Assembly (NCBI GenBank): GCA_028284955.1
Contig: JANQQS010000009.1
Location: forward strand, 1 to 64,000
Length of the DNA: 64,000 bases
Direction: 5' to 3'
Origin: Myxococcota bacterium
GTDB lineage: Bacteria > Myxococcota_A > Polyangia > Polyangiales > Houyiibacteriaceae
Shown here: in pieces, positions 1-8,394 of the stretch
Layout of the letters: each line of letters starts with the position of its first letter
Position numbering within the stretch: the first letter of the stretch is position 1
The notes under the pieces: generated by a model
The model's database searches: none
What the model was told of the DNA's origin: nothing
Seen by the model: the letters and a program-made list of their open reading frames with translations, nothing else
Translations under genes and position numbers: made by a program

Positions 1-100
1 GGGGGAGTTTGGGTGAATCGGCGGGGTCGTACCCCGACGAGAGGGTCTGGGTGCCATGGGTGCCAGACCCCCAGGCAAACTGACCACTGCTCTAGAGCAG
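1..100. repeat. Partial copy of the modular palindromic repeat, cut by the window edge
   Basis: Bases 1-71 match the hairpin module seen again at about 24380-24440 and 42840-42900: a GGGGT-cgt-ACCCC stem followed by a GGGTCTGG/CCAGACCC stem. It ends at 84-94 in CCACTGCTCTA, the terminal motif of the family. That motif is immediately followed by GAGCAG, giving a perfect 14-bp palindrome CTGCTCTAGAGCAG at 87-100, as if two element ends share one TA. The copy lies 39 bp upstream of the Hsp70 gene and starts outside the window. Confidence 0.75.
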
Positions 101-139
101 AAGTTGCACCGAAAAGGGGGTGACGTCTAACCTGCGATC

Positions 140-2347
140 ATGGCATCGGTTTCGAATGCGCCGGTGCTGGGCATCGACCTTGGCACCACTAACTCAGTCG
201 TGGCCATTGCCGACGGCAAAGAAGTCCGTGTGCTCGCGGACGACGCAGGTCATCGCTTGGTCCCCTCGGTGGTTTCGTTTCATCCCGATGGGAATGTCCT
301 CGTCGGCGACCGAGCCCGCGCGCGCCGATTGATCGACGCTGAAAACACCGTCTACTCAGTCAAACGATTGATTGGGCGGCCGTTTGATACGCCGGAAGTC
401 AAACGCGCCCAGGAACGTTTTGCGTTTACGCTCAAAGCCAATGCGCGCGGTGGCGTGGTCGTGGAAGCGCGCGAGCGAGAATATACCCTGACGGAAATCA
501 GCGCGCTCGTGCTCGGCGAAATCCGGCGTGTGGCCAAAGAGTCGGTCGAACAAACCTGCGATCGAGCTGTGATCACGGTTCCGGCAAACTTCAACGAACT
601 TCAACGGAGCGCGACCAAGGCCGCAGGACGCGTCGCCGGCCTCGACGTGCTTCGGATTCTCAACGAACCTACGGCCGCCGCGCTCGCCTATGGGTGCGGC
701 AAGCGTCAGCCGGAAAAAGTAGCGGTCTACGATCTCGGCGGAGGAACGTTCGACATCACCGTGTTGCTCCTGGAGAACGATATCTTCGAGGTGGTCTCTA
801 CCGCGGGTGACAGTTTTCTGGGCGGCGACGATTTCGATGTCTTGATCGCCGACGCGATGTCCGATGTGTTCTTGAAGCAGCATCGATGGGACCCGAGGGA
901 CGACGGGCAAGCCTACGAGCGGCTCCGCGCTGCGGCGGAATGGGCAAAATGCGAGCTTTCCAAGAGCGAAAACGCAGCCCTTACCGTTGAAGAGTTGGTC
1001 CACGCAGAGCGCGGGAAGCCGCTCGACCTCGAATTTGCGATGACCCGCGCAGAGTTTGAAGAGCGTGCGCGTCCTGTGATTGAACGATCGTTCGACGTGT
1101 GTGGAGATGCGATGAGCAACGCGGCAGCCCGCCCTCATGAAATCGATACCGTGATTCTCGTCGGCGGCTCAACTCGGATTCCATTGGTTCGACAAATGGT
1201 GCGCGATTATTTCGATTGCGACCCGCGCACCGACATCGACCCGGATTTGGTGGTCGCTCAAGGCGCTGCGATTCACGCTCACGCACTATCATCGGGTCGC
1301 GTGAAGCACCGCGCCCTCGGGCGAATTGCGCTGAAACAAAAAACCCGCGTCGAAATCGAAGCAGCCCGCGCCGCTCGAGCCGCCCGCACCGCGGCGCTTC
1401 CCAAACAGCCTGCGTTTGCACCGACCCTGCAGGTTGAAAAGGCGCCCCCCGCGCCGCCGCCGCTGCCTCCACCGATGCCTGGGGGCGTCTCTGGGCATCT
1501 CGCGGACAGCCCTGCCGCGCTCCCTGATTTGCCGCCGCCCTCGCGCCCGCCACCCCCTGATCCTCAAGGGGTGCTGGTGACTCCGGCCGCCATCGTGGTT
1601 GGAGACGGCGCGCCCAATCTCAATATTCCCGGTATCGTGTGGCCGGAAGGTCCCGGTTCAGAACCTGGCGCCCCGGGGCCCGGAGACAACGCCGCCGCGC
1701 CGCCTCCTGCTCCGCCTGCTGCCCCACCGGCTGCTCCATCGGCCGCGCCGCCTCCTGCATCGGCGCCAGGGTCGTTTCTGGATGGGGACAGCCCGCCATC
1801 GACAACGCACAATCTTCCTGGTCTAGACCTTGAGGCGTTGCAGTCCATTCCTCCTCCGCCAGCCGCGCCGCTATCCATGGCTCCTCCGCCTTCGGAAATC
1901 CCCCAGCCGGCCATGGTCATGCCCGAGCAGGCTCCACCGATTTTGCTCGACGTTACGCCGCATTCTCTCGGGCTCGAGGTTGCAGGCGGCTATTGCCAAC
2001 AGATCATTCGACGCAACGTTCCTATCCCCGCCGAACAAACCCGTGTGTTCACTACCGCGCGCGACGACCAAGAGGCCGCTCAAGTTCGAGTTTGCCAGGG
2101 CGAATCGCGTTCGTTTGAGGAGAACCAAGCGCTCGGTGAGGTTGTGTTGTCTGGCCTGCGCGCTGCGAAACGCGGCGAAGTCAAAATTGAAGTCGTGTTT
2201 GTACTCGACGCGAACGGAACACTCGATGTTACTGCACGCGATGTGGATACAGGGACCGAGCAAGCCACCCGCATCGACTTGCTGGGAGGCTTGACCGACG
2301 AGGAAATCGAAGCGATGCGCACCCGACACGATAGCCTGATACTGTGA
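140..2347 (+). CDS. Hsp70/DnaK-family chaperone with a Pro-rich insertion before the interdomain linker
   Basis: ATP-dependent Hsp70 of 735 aa. The nucleotide-binding domain (about residues 8-385) has GIDLGTTNS, EPTAAALAYG, DLGGGTFDIT and GGSTRIPLVR. The substrate-binding beta domain follows at about 600-715 and opens with ILLDVTPHSLGLEV, equivalent to the DnaK linker LLLDVTPLSLG. Between them, at about 385-600, lies some 215 residues of Pro/Ala-rich low-complexity sequence absent from ordinary DnaK. The helical lid is essentially missing: the protein ends about 20 residues after the beta domain. ATG at 140 is chosen because GIDLGTT begins 10 residues later. It heads a co-directional block with a J-protein, a MoxR ATPase and a VWA protein, so it is probably a specialised client-handling Hsp70 rather than the housekeeping DnaK. 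Family assignment is firm; the role is inferred. Confidence 0.95.
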   Translation: MASVSNAPVLGIDLGTTNSVVAIADGKEVRVLADDAGHRLVPSVVSFHPDGNVLVGDRARARRLIDAENTVYSVKRLIGRPFDTPEVKRAQERFAFTLKANARGGVVVEAREREYTLTEISALVLGEIRRVAKESVEQTCDRAVITVPANFNELQRSATKAAGRVAGLDVLRILNEPTAAALAYGCGKRQPEKVAVYDLGGGTFDITVLLLENDIFEVVSTAGDSFLGGDDFDVLIADAMSDVFLKQHRWDPRDDGQAYERLRAAAEWAKCELSKSENAALTVEELVHAERGKPLDLEFAMTRAEFEERARPVIERSFDVCGDAMSNAAARPHEIDTVILVGGSTRIPLVRQMVRDYFDCDPRTDIDPDLVVAQGAAIHAHALSSGRVKHRALGRIALKQKTRVEIEAARAARAARTAALPKQPAFAPTLQVEKAPPAPPPLPPPMPGGVSGHLADSPAALPDLPPPSRPPPPDPQGVLVTPAAIVVGDGAPNLNIPGIVWPEGPGSEPGAPGPGDNAAAPPPAPPAAPPAAPSAAPPPASAPGSFLDGDSPPSTTHNLPGLDLEALQSIPPPPAAPLSMAPPPSEIPQPAMVMPEQAPPILLDVTPHSLGLEVAGGYCQQIIRRNVPIPAEQTRVFTTARDDQEAAQVRVCQGESRSFEENQALGEVVLSGLRAAKRGEVKIEVVFVLDANGTLDVTARDVDTGTEQATRIDLLGGLTDEEIEAMRTRHDSLIL

Positions 2348-2357
2348 TGGATGTGCG

Positions 2358-2870
2358 ATGAGCGACGACCGTCTCGACCAGCTTGACTACTACACGCTGC
2401 TTGGTGTGTCTGAAGAAGCTTCGATCGCACAAATCAAGGTTCGATTTCGTGAATTCGCGCGCAAGTACCACCCGGATCGGTTTGCCGGAGCGAGCCCCGA
2501 GAAGATGGAACAAGCCAACCGAATTTATCGGAGAGGAAGCGAAGCGTTTCAGGTACTCACTGACCCACGCACGCGAGCCGCCTACGACTCGGCGCTCGAA
2601 CAAGGCTCGCTCCGGCTTGACGCGGAAGCCCAGGATCGCGCCCTCGCGCCGCCTCGCGCCAAAGAGGCCAAGCCAGCGCCCGTGCGCTCTCCCATTCTGT
2701 CGCCGCAGGCGCAAGCTTTGTATCGGCACGCGGTAGACGCTTCGCGCAAAGGAGACTGGCTATCCGCATGGCGGGCCCTCAAAGCGGCCAACGAAGTCGA
2801 GCCTCGCAACGAGTTTCTTGAAACGCGTTTCGCTCAGGTCGAAGCGCGGTTGCGCACCACTGGATTCTGA
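2358..2870 (+). CDS. J-domain co-chaperone (DnaJ-like)
   Basis: A 170-aa protein with an N-terminal J domain at about residues 8-75: DYYTLLGVSEEAS, then the HPD signature in KYHPDRF, then a third helix ending near TDPRTRAAYDSAL. The HPD motif stimulates Hsp70 ATPase in this family. There is no Gly/Phe region, zinc-finger or C-terminal DnaJ domain. Instead the last 60 residues form a helical, TPR-like segment (WRALKAANEVEPRNEFLE), suggesting a dedicated partner that recruits the upstream Hsp70 to a particular client. It starts 10 bp after the Hsp70 stop codon, so the two are almost certainly co-transcribed. Soluble and cytoplasmic; no signal peptide. Confidence 0.93.
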   Translation: MSDDRLDQLDYYTLLGVSEEASIAQIKVRFREFARKYHPDRFAGASPEKMEQANRIYRRGSEAFQVLTDPRTRAAYDSALEQGSLRLDAEAQDRALAPPRAKEAKPAPVRSPILSPQAQALYRHAVDASRKGDWLSAWRALKAANEVEPRNEFLETRFAQVEARLRTTGF

Positions 2871-2938
2871 CGAACACCGCGTTTCGACGAACGCGGCGAT
2901 TCAGACGCAGTCGGAGCAGGGCGAAGGGCGGCCATTTC

Positions 2939-4573
2939 GTGGTAAAGTCGCTCGTGCTCGAACGCGCGATTCTCCATCAAACGCGATTTCGTACGCCGGG
3001 CGTTGGCCCAGACGCTCGAGGTGTCGTGCTGGGCGGGCGCGGAGCGGTCTTGTTCGCGTCTCTAGACGGTTTGGTTCGTTTTCTAGGGGCCTATTCTCAT
3101 GAAGAATCGCTCGACGAATTGATCCCTGCCCTTGAGATTCGCCAAATCATCACGCCTCTAAAAACCCGGGAGCTGTTGCTTCTCGTCCCCGCCGAATCGT
3201 CGTACCGCATGGACCGCGTCGCTGGTCACGCGCGGTTGGTCGGCGGGCTTGTGTTTACCGGAACGTCTCGGCACTTCGTTCAATATCGCGATTGGAAATC
3301 TCCCCTTGGCTACGACGTGCAGGATGTGGTCGATACGCCTGCGGACATCGTGCTCTACAGCGATTCCTTTCAGCAGGCGTATTCATTTGAGCGTCCTTTG
3401 GATCTGCCGCAGCTCATTTTTTCGCTCGCGCCCCGCCTTGAAACGCAGCCGGCCGACTCGAGCTACGAAAGGATCTGGATCACGGTTCACCAAGGCCTGC
3501 GTGGTCCGTGCCTGCGACACTTGCTTCGATTCGGGGTGCGCGCCCGAATCGGCGAGTTTTCGCGATCGACCCGCGAATTGGTGGCTCACGAATCGGAACT
3601 CTTGCTCGAAGCTTCCCGCGTTCCCGAGCACGTCTTGGAACTCTTTCGAGCTCTGCCTGGAGTCGATGTATTTCGACCGGTCGGCGATAACTATGGAGTG
3701 GAAATCGGCTACCAACACCCGGTCGCGCTCGAGTCTTGCTCGACCCTTGTCGCCCAAGACGGGTTGATTCTCTTTCGTGGCGGCGCAGATGCGATTCATA
3801 TCGAACGAAAACCTTCTTTCGCTCCGATTCAACATATGGTGGGTGCGAAACAGAACTCGCTCATCGGCAAGGTAGGTCTGGGCGATACGGACGGAACAGA
3901 CGACGCGCTGTCCGCTTCTTTTGGCCCGACTCCTGGACGGTCGCGCGACGCTGAGCCTTCGGTGGCGATTCCTTTGAAGTTGACGCCGCGGGCACATTCA
4001 AACCAACGACGCGTCGCGACGATTATCTCTTTCGAACAGCGTTCGCTGTTCGCGCGCGTACTCTACCTGATGCCGCAAAAGGCTCTTGAGTCTATGCGTG
4101 TCGTGATATCCGACGAGCAGTTCTTCGTCCTTGATGAAAGTGGAATTGAGGGTGTGCCACTCGGCCAATTTTATTCAGAACTTGCGCCGCAGATTTACGT
4201 CCCGGTGGGCTATTCGCTCGCTCCGGCTATCGAGCCAAGCTTGCTGCAGGAGTTGGTGCCGGGAAGCCAAGATGGGCATATCTTTTTCCAGCCCGAGGAC
4301 CACGACTTAGCGCATGATGATTCGGCGCATCACAAATCATCGCCGCATCAACCCGTGCGGGTCGCGGACGATGCGTTCGAGACCTGCTCGCGTATGCTGC
4401 TTCAACGTCTGGCTCCTCACACGATTCGTACCGATGCTCCTGGCGACCTGGCCTCAGGATCACCGCTGCCTCTATTTGAATACGATCGTGAACGTCGCTT
4501 CCCCCTATGGGGTCTCGACGAAGATGCTCCTGTCTCCGCGGAAGAGACTTCCACAAAGAGCGATCCTTCGTGA
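2939..4573 (+). CDS. Unrecognised 544-aa protein of the Hsp70-MoxR-VWA cluster
   Basis: I do not recognise a known domain. The protein starts at GTG 2939 (MVKSLVLERAIL), has no signal peptide or membrane segment and is a mixed alpha/beta sequence. The N-terminal half is rich in short hydrophobic strands (GVVLGGRGAVLFASL, ELLLLVPAES, DIVLYSD), and the last 90 residues are acidic and His-containing, hence probably disordered. Its stop codon overlaps the next start (GTGA at 4570-4573), indicating translational coupling. Multi-gene MoxR-VWA conflict systems of multicellular bacteria contain rapidly diverging companion proteins in this position, so a sensor or adaptor role is possible. That is inference from context only. 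Confidence 0.85.
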   Translation: MVKSLVLERAILHQTRFRTPGVGPDARGVVLGGRGAVLFASLDGLVRFLGAYSHEESLDELIPALEIRQIITPLKTRELLLLVPAESSYRMDRVAGHARLVGGLVFTGTSRHFVQYRDWKSPLGYDVQDVVDTPADIVLYSDSFQQAYSFERPLDLPQLIFSLAPRLETQPADSSYERIWITVHQGLRGPCLRHLLRFGVRARIGEFSRSTRELVAHESELLLEASRVPEHVLELFRALPGVDVFRPVGDNYGVEIGYQHPVALESCSTLVAQDGLILFRGGADAIHIERKPSFAPIQHMVGAKQNSLIGKVGLGDTDGTDDALSASFGPTPGRSRDAEPSVAIPLKLTPRAHSNQRRVATIISFEQRSLFARVLYLMPQKALESMRVVISDEQFFVLDESGIEGVPLGQFYSELAPQIYVPVGYSLAPAIEPSLLQELVPGSQDGHIFFQPEDHDLAHDDSAHHKSSPHQPVRVADDAFETCSRMLLQRLAPHTIRTDAPGDLASGSPLPLFEYDRERRFPLWGLDEDAPVSAEETSTKSDPS

Positions 4574-5733
4574 GTGCGAATAAACAGGACCGAGTTCGCG
4601 CGCAGAGATGGTTTGACGAGTTTCTGATGCCACTCGCTCAAGCTCAGTCGGTATGTCTGCAGCGACCAATTTCGCCTTTCTTCACTTCGGCGTTTGACGC
4701 CTCGTGTCACGAAGCGGAGTCGTTTCTCGCTCAATGGCACGAAATACGTGTGCGACAGCCGCGGGTTCCTCCGAACCTGCGGTTGCCAGCGCCTGGAGCG
4801 GCGACCCTCCGGCTTGTCGGCGCGGGGCACAATCTCATTTCGCTCACCGATTCCAGTCTCGGTCGCATGGGAAGCCGTCGCGCGCGCGGAGTCATCATGA
4901 CCTGGGTAGACGAGCTTATCGATTCCACAACCCCGCCTCGAACGCGTGGAGAAACCTTTACTCGACACGAGCTGGTCACTCGGTTGCTTGCCTTAAAACG
5001 GAAAGACACGGTGATCAAAAATTGGGCCTACACATATCGATTTCGAGGACGACGAGTCCCGGGAAATGTCACCGCGTTGCCCAAGCTTCGCCGGGTGCGC
5101 GTGTCTTCCACAATACGCGATTTAGGTTCGCTTTGGACAGAGCTCGACCGGACCACCGCGCTTGAGCTCACCGAGCGCGCTCACGCGCTGGTCGTGCGGT
5201 CTCCGCTCACCCACTTGTTGCATCCAAATCTTTTTCCCGGGGAAAAAATTCCTCCGTTTCGGTTTACGTGGGCTTCGATCGCTGTTCTCTCGGACCCCAC
5301 CATGCGTTCGCTTGTCGCAAGGACTCTAGCGGATTATGGAATCGCGCCTCTGGCCGACCAGCTGGGAAGGGCCCTCGAGTCGTTTGCGGCCCACCGACCG
5401 TCGCCTAACCTCCGATACTACCTGATGACTTTACTCGCCGAGATGCTGGGGTACTACGCACTCACCGTGGAACGCACCCCTGGCCATCCGTGGTGGATTC
5501 CTAAAACACGTCACGAAAGGGTTTTCGCCGCGTTCCTCTCCGCCATCTCAGATGGACCCGACTGGCTTTCCCGACTTGTTGAGCTCGACGACCCTCGACA
5601 ACTCATCCGCCGTCTGACCACCCACCTCGCAACGCGTGTCGACGACGCCGCGAAACGCCTCGCTTCGTCTGTCGTCGACGGCGCCAGGCTTTCATCGGGA
5701 CCCGCCGAGGATAAACGGGAGAACGCGTCGTGA
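4570..5733 (+). CDS. Unrecognised 387-aa protein of the Hsp70-MoxR-VWA cluster
   Basis: Unrecognised, soluble, Arg-rich and mostly helical. An open frame extends upstream to 4507, but GTG 4570 is preferred because it overlaps the previous stop in a GTGA junction, the same arrangement used at its own 3' end (GTGA at 5730-5733). The central region (about 95-200) contains Trp- and Arg-rich segments (MTWVDELID, KNWAYTYRFRGRRVPG), and the C-terminal half is long amphipathic helix. It contains no recognisable NTPase, nuclease or protease motif. The double four-base overlap ties its stoichiometry to the 544-aa protein before it and the MoxR ATPase after it, which makes an adaptor or substrate of the ATPase the simplest guess. 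Confidence 0.85.
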   Translation: MSANKQDRVRAQRWFDEFLMPLAQAQSVCLQRPISPFFTSAFDASCHEAESFLAQWHEIRVRQPRVPPNLRLPAPGAATLRLVGAGHNLISLTDSSLGRMGSRRARGVIMTWVDELIDSTTPPRTRGETFTRHELVTRLLALKRKDTVIKNWAYTYRFRGRRVPGNVTALPKLRRVRVSSTIRDLGSLWTELDRTTALELTERAHALVVRSPLTHLLHPNLFPGEKIPPFRFTWASIAVLSDPTMRSLVARTLADYGIAPLADQLGRALESFAAHRPSPNLRYYLMTLLAEMLGYYALTVERTPGHPWWIPKTRHERVFAAFLSAISDGPDWLSRLVELDDPRQLIRRLTTHLATRVDDAAKRLASSVVDGARLSSGPAEDKRENAS

Positions 5734-6899
5734 GCGCATCGGACGCCGAGCTCGCAGCCAAACTTCGAGGCGTGGGTGAAACCCTTGAGCGATCGTTCCT
5801 CGGGAAAAGTGAAATCGTTCGCTTGATCTTGATCGCAGCCATCGCTGGCGAACACGCAGTGTTGATCGGTCCACCGGGGACTGCCAAGAGCGCTCTTATC
5901 CGCCGCTTCGCCGAGTTGGTACACGCTACGTATTTCGAGTATCTGGTGACCCGGTTCACCGAGCCCAATGAGATTTTTGGTCCGATCGATATTCAAGCTT
6001 TTCGCGAAGGCCGCTACGAACGACGTACTGAAGGAATGCTCGCTCAGGCGGAGGTCGTCTTTCTCGACGAAGTGTTCAAAGCCAACAGTGCGATTCTGAA
6101 TTCGCTGCTCGGCGTGCTCAACGAACGGCGATACGCGGTTGGCGCAACGGTGCAAAAGGTTCCGTTGATCAGCGCGTTCGGTGCATCCAACGATGTCCCG
6201 AACGACGAGGATATGATGGCGGTCTTCGACCGATTTTTGATCCGCATCAAGAGCGACAACCTGGAAAGCTACCATTTCGCAGAGCTGCTGCAGAAAGGCC
6301 TTCAGCTCGAAGCAGCCCGCCACCGCGAGCCGACCGGCAAAGCGATGCTACGCGGAGAAGATTTTCGCATCATGCACGAGCGACTTAGCAACCGACTCCG
6401 TTTCGGAAACGATTTCGTCGCAGCATATAAAGGACTCATTTTTCAGATTCGCGCGGAGGGTATTTTCGTTTCGGACCGCAGAGCCGTCAAGCTGCTCAAA
6501 CTATTCGCCGCAAGTGCATTTCTCGACGGTCGCACCGAAGCGAACCCGAGCGATTTTTTCATTCTTCGCCATATTTGGAATAGCCCAGACCAAGCGAGTC
6601 TGCTTGAAGCGATTGTTGCCCCCACGCTCGACGCCTGGTTCCAGCGCTTTCCAGAGTCTCAACGGTTCGGCGCGGTGGGCGTCGGGCTCGATGCTCTCAT
6701 TGCCGAAATCGAACGTGTTCGCGCTGTAATTACTTCGGAGCGCACGGTGAGCGACGTGCAGTTATTTAGCCATCTCAAATCGCTTACCGAGATCAAAGGC
6801 GCGCTACAAACCATCAACACCGAACCCGCTCGCGAAGCCAAAGCACGAGTCGAGCAGTTGCTAGGCCAGGTATTGCAGAGCGGCCGCTTCAACCGTTAG
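5730..6899 (+). CDS. MoxR-family AAA+ ATPase, RavA-type
   Basis: A 389-aa AAA+ ATPase. Walker A is GPPGTAKS near residue 48 and Walker B is VVFLDEVFKAN near residue 109, followed by ILNSLLGVLNERRY, which is the RavA-like version of the MoxR signature. Sensor I is in FGASNDVP and an Arg-finger segment in FDRFLIR. RavA/MoxR ATPases form hexamers that remodel protein complexes and work with a VWA-domain partner; here the VWA gene follows 10 bp downstream. The GTG start at 5730 overlaps the preceding stop. The C-terminal 130 residues are helical (lid and extension) without recognised domains. Co-occurrence with an Hsp70/J pair suggests a substrate-remodelling machine. Confidence 0.93.
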   Translation: MSASDAELAAKLRGVGETLERSFLGKSEIVRLILIAAIAGEHAVLIGPPGTAKSALIRRFAELVHATYFEYLVTRFTEPNEIFGPIDIQAFREGRYERRTEGMLAQAEVVFLDEVFKANSAILNSLLGVLNERRYAVGATVQKVPLISAFGASNDVPNDEDMMAVFDRFLIRIKSDNLESYHFAELLQKGLQLEAARHREPTGKAMLRGEDFRIMHERLSNRLRFGNDFVAAYKGLIFQIRAEGIFVSDRRAVKLLKLFAASAFLDGRTEANPSDFFILRHIWNSPDQASLLEAIVAPTLDAWFQRFPESQRFGAVGVGLDALIAEIERVRAVITSERTVSDVQLFSHLKSLTEIKGALQTINTEPAREAKARVEQLLGQVLQSGRFNR

Positions 6900-6909
6900 A
6901 GTTGAACGC

Positions 6910-8394
6910 TTGGCGGTTGGTTCTCATGTTCACCCGCTCGCCGCGGCGGAGATCGGTTCGTTGGCGCTTTCTTGTGTTCAGCACGAGACGCCTCAGCTCT
7001 ATGCACGAGCGGCTCGCTGGCGCAATATCCTTGCGAAAGTAGGCGTCTACGCTCCGCTCTGGGCAACCCACGATATCGGTTTGCTTTTCGTGGCGGGAAG
7101 CCGCGGCAGCGATGCAGCGTTGCGGGATCGGCCGGGTCTCTGGAAGAACGAAAGCCTGAGGGTTCGTGCCGAGCGATACGCGGCCATGATCCGGGAGCTG
7201 ATGGAAAGTGATGTGACAATGCGTGCGCGACAATCGTCGCTTTCCGATGAGCTCATTGCAGTGGTTCTTTTGCGGGTTCTGGGTCCACTCTGTGAGCGAA
7301 GTTTCACCACGCGTGGTGCACCTCCACTGCCTGTCGACCCCGAGGTCTATCGCAACGTCGAACTGCAGTTCGTTGAACTTGCGCGACGCGACATCGCCCA
7401 CGAAATCGCATTTCTCGATGGGTTGTTGGCCCAGCGTATTCGGCTGATGACCGCGATCGAGCATATCGATCTCGACATGCTTCGTTTGCTGGGCCTATTT
7501 GGGGCGGAAGCAAGCGCAGGAAGTGTCCTCGAGCTCGTGGATGTGCTCGGCGCGTTGGATAGCCCGGATGCAGCCGATGTGGTTCAGTTTTCGATGGATC
7601 TCATTCCGAGCGTACTCGAAACAAAAAAGCCGAGCGGATCGCAACGCTACAGCGTAGACGGCTATCGAGGTCTCGAACGCCGTGGCTCTTTGGATTCCCT
7701 AGTGCTCAGCGAGTTGGCCTTCGATGCGGAACTCTTTGAGCAACGGTTTTTTGAACGCGAAACACTCTACTACGCTCGAGAAAAACAACATCAAGAAGAA
7801 CGGCGGCTACACTATCTGCTGGTGGATGCGAGCGCGTCGATGCGAGGTCAACGGGCTACGTTCGCGCGCGGGCTTGCGCTTGCGCTGACCAAGAAATTTG
7901 TGTTGCAGGGTGATGGAGTCCGCGTGCGCTTTTTTGATTCCCGACTTCACGAAGCCCAACAAGCAGGGCGCGGGGCTCGCAAAAACATCAATATTCCCTA
8001 CATACTCTCCTTCCGCAGTGAAAAGGGGCGCAACTACGCGAAAGTCTTTCGCGAGCTATCGACGGAACTTAGAAAGTTGTCCCAGCAGCGCGTGGGGGCC
8101 CCTATTGTCTACCTGCTCACACACGCACAGTGCCACATCCCTGTCGATACTGTCGATCGCTTGCGAGAAGAAGCGCGGCTGTATGGAATTTTCATGTTGC
8201 CCAGCACCGGCAGCCTTGATCTCGAGTATCTAGACCGGCTCGACACCGTTCAAATTGTCGACGAATCGGTGCTCGCGCGCCGGGAGACGCGCGCACAGCG
8301 GGCGTTCGACATTGTCGATGATGTAGTCGGCCCAGAACGCGGACGAAGCTCGCGTCCGCCGCGAACCAGCGATGGCTTTCGACAAACGACATAG
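6910..8394 (+). CDS. VWA-domain protein (ViaA/CoxE-like partner of MoxR)
   Basis: A 494-aa protein with a long helical N-terminal region (about 1-295) and a C-terminal von Willebrand A domain. The MIDAS signature is intact: DASAS near residue 307 in LLVDASASMRGQ, with a later Thr in YLLTHAQCH. MIDAS domains bind a divalent metal and a protein ligand. ViaA-like proteins dock on RavA/MoxR hexamers and modulate their ATPase, which fits the gene immediately upstream. The start is TTG 6910, 10 bp after the ATPase stop; no better in-frame start lies nearby. The 3' end overlaps the next gene by 23 bp. Confidence 0.9.
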   Translation: MAVGSHVHPLAAAEIGSLALSCVQHETPQLYARAARWRNILAKVGVYAPLWATHDIGLLFVAGSRGSDAALRDRPGLWKNESLRVRAERYAAMIRELMESDVTMRARQSSLSDELIAVVLLRVLGPLCERSFTTRGAPPLPVDPEVYRNVELQFVELARRDIAHEIAFLDGLLAQRIRLMTAIEHIDLDMLRLLGLFGAEASAGSVLELVDVLGALDSPDAADVVQFSMDLIPSVLETKKPSGSQRYSVDGYRGLERRGSLDSLVLSELAFDAELFEQRFFERETLYYAREKQHQEERRLHYLLVDASASMRGQRATFARGLALALTKKFVLQGDGVRVRFFDSRLHEAQQAGRGARKNINIPYILSFRSEKGRNYAKVFRELSTELRKLSQQRVGAPIVYLLTHAQCHIPVDTVDRLREEARLYGIFMLPSTGSLDLEYLDRLDTVQIVDESVLARRETRAQRAFDIVDDVVGPERGRSSRPPRTSDGFRQTT

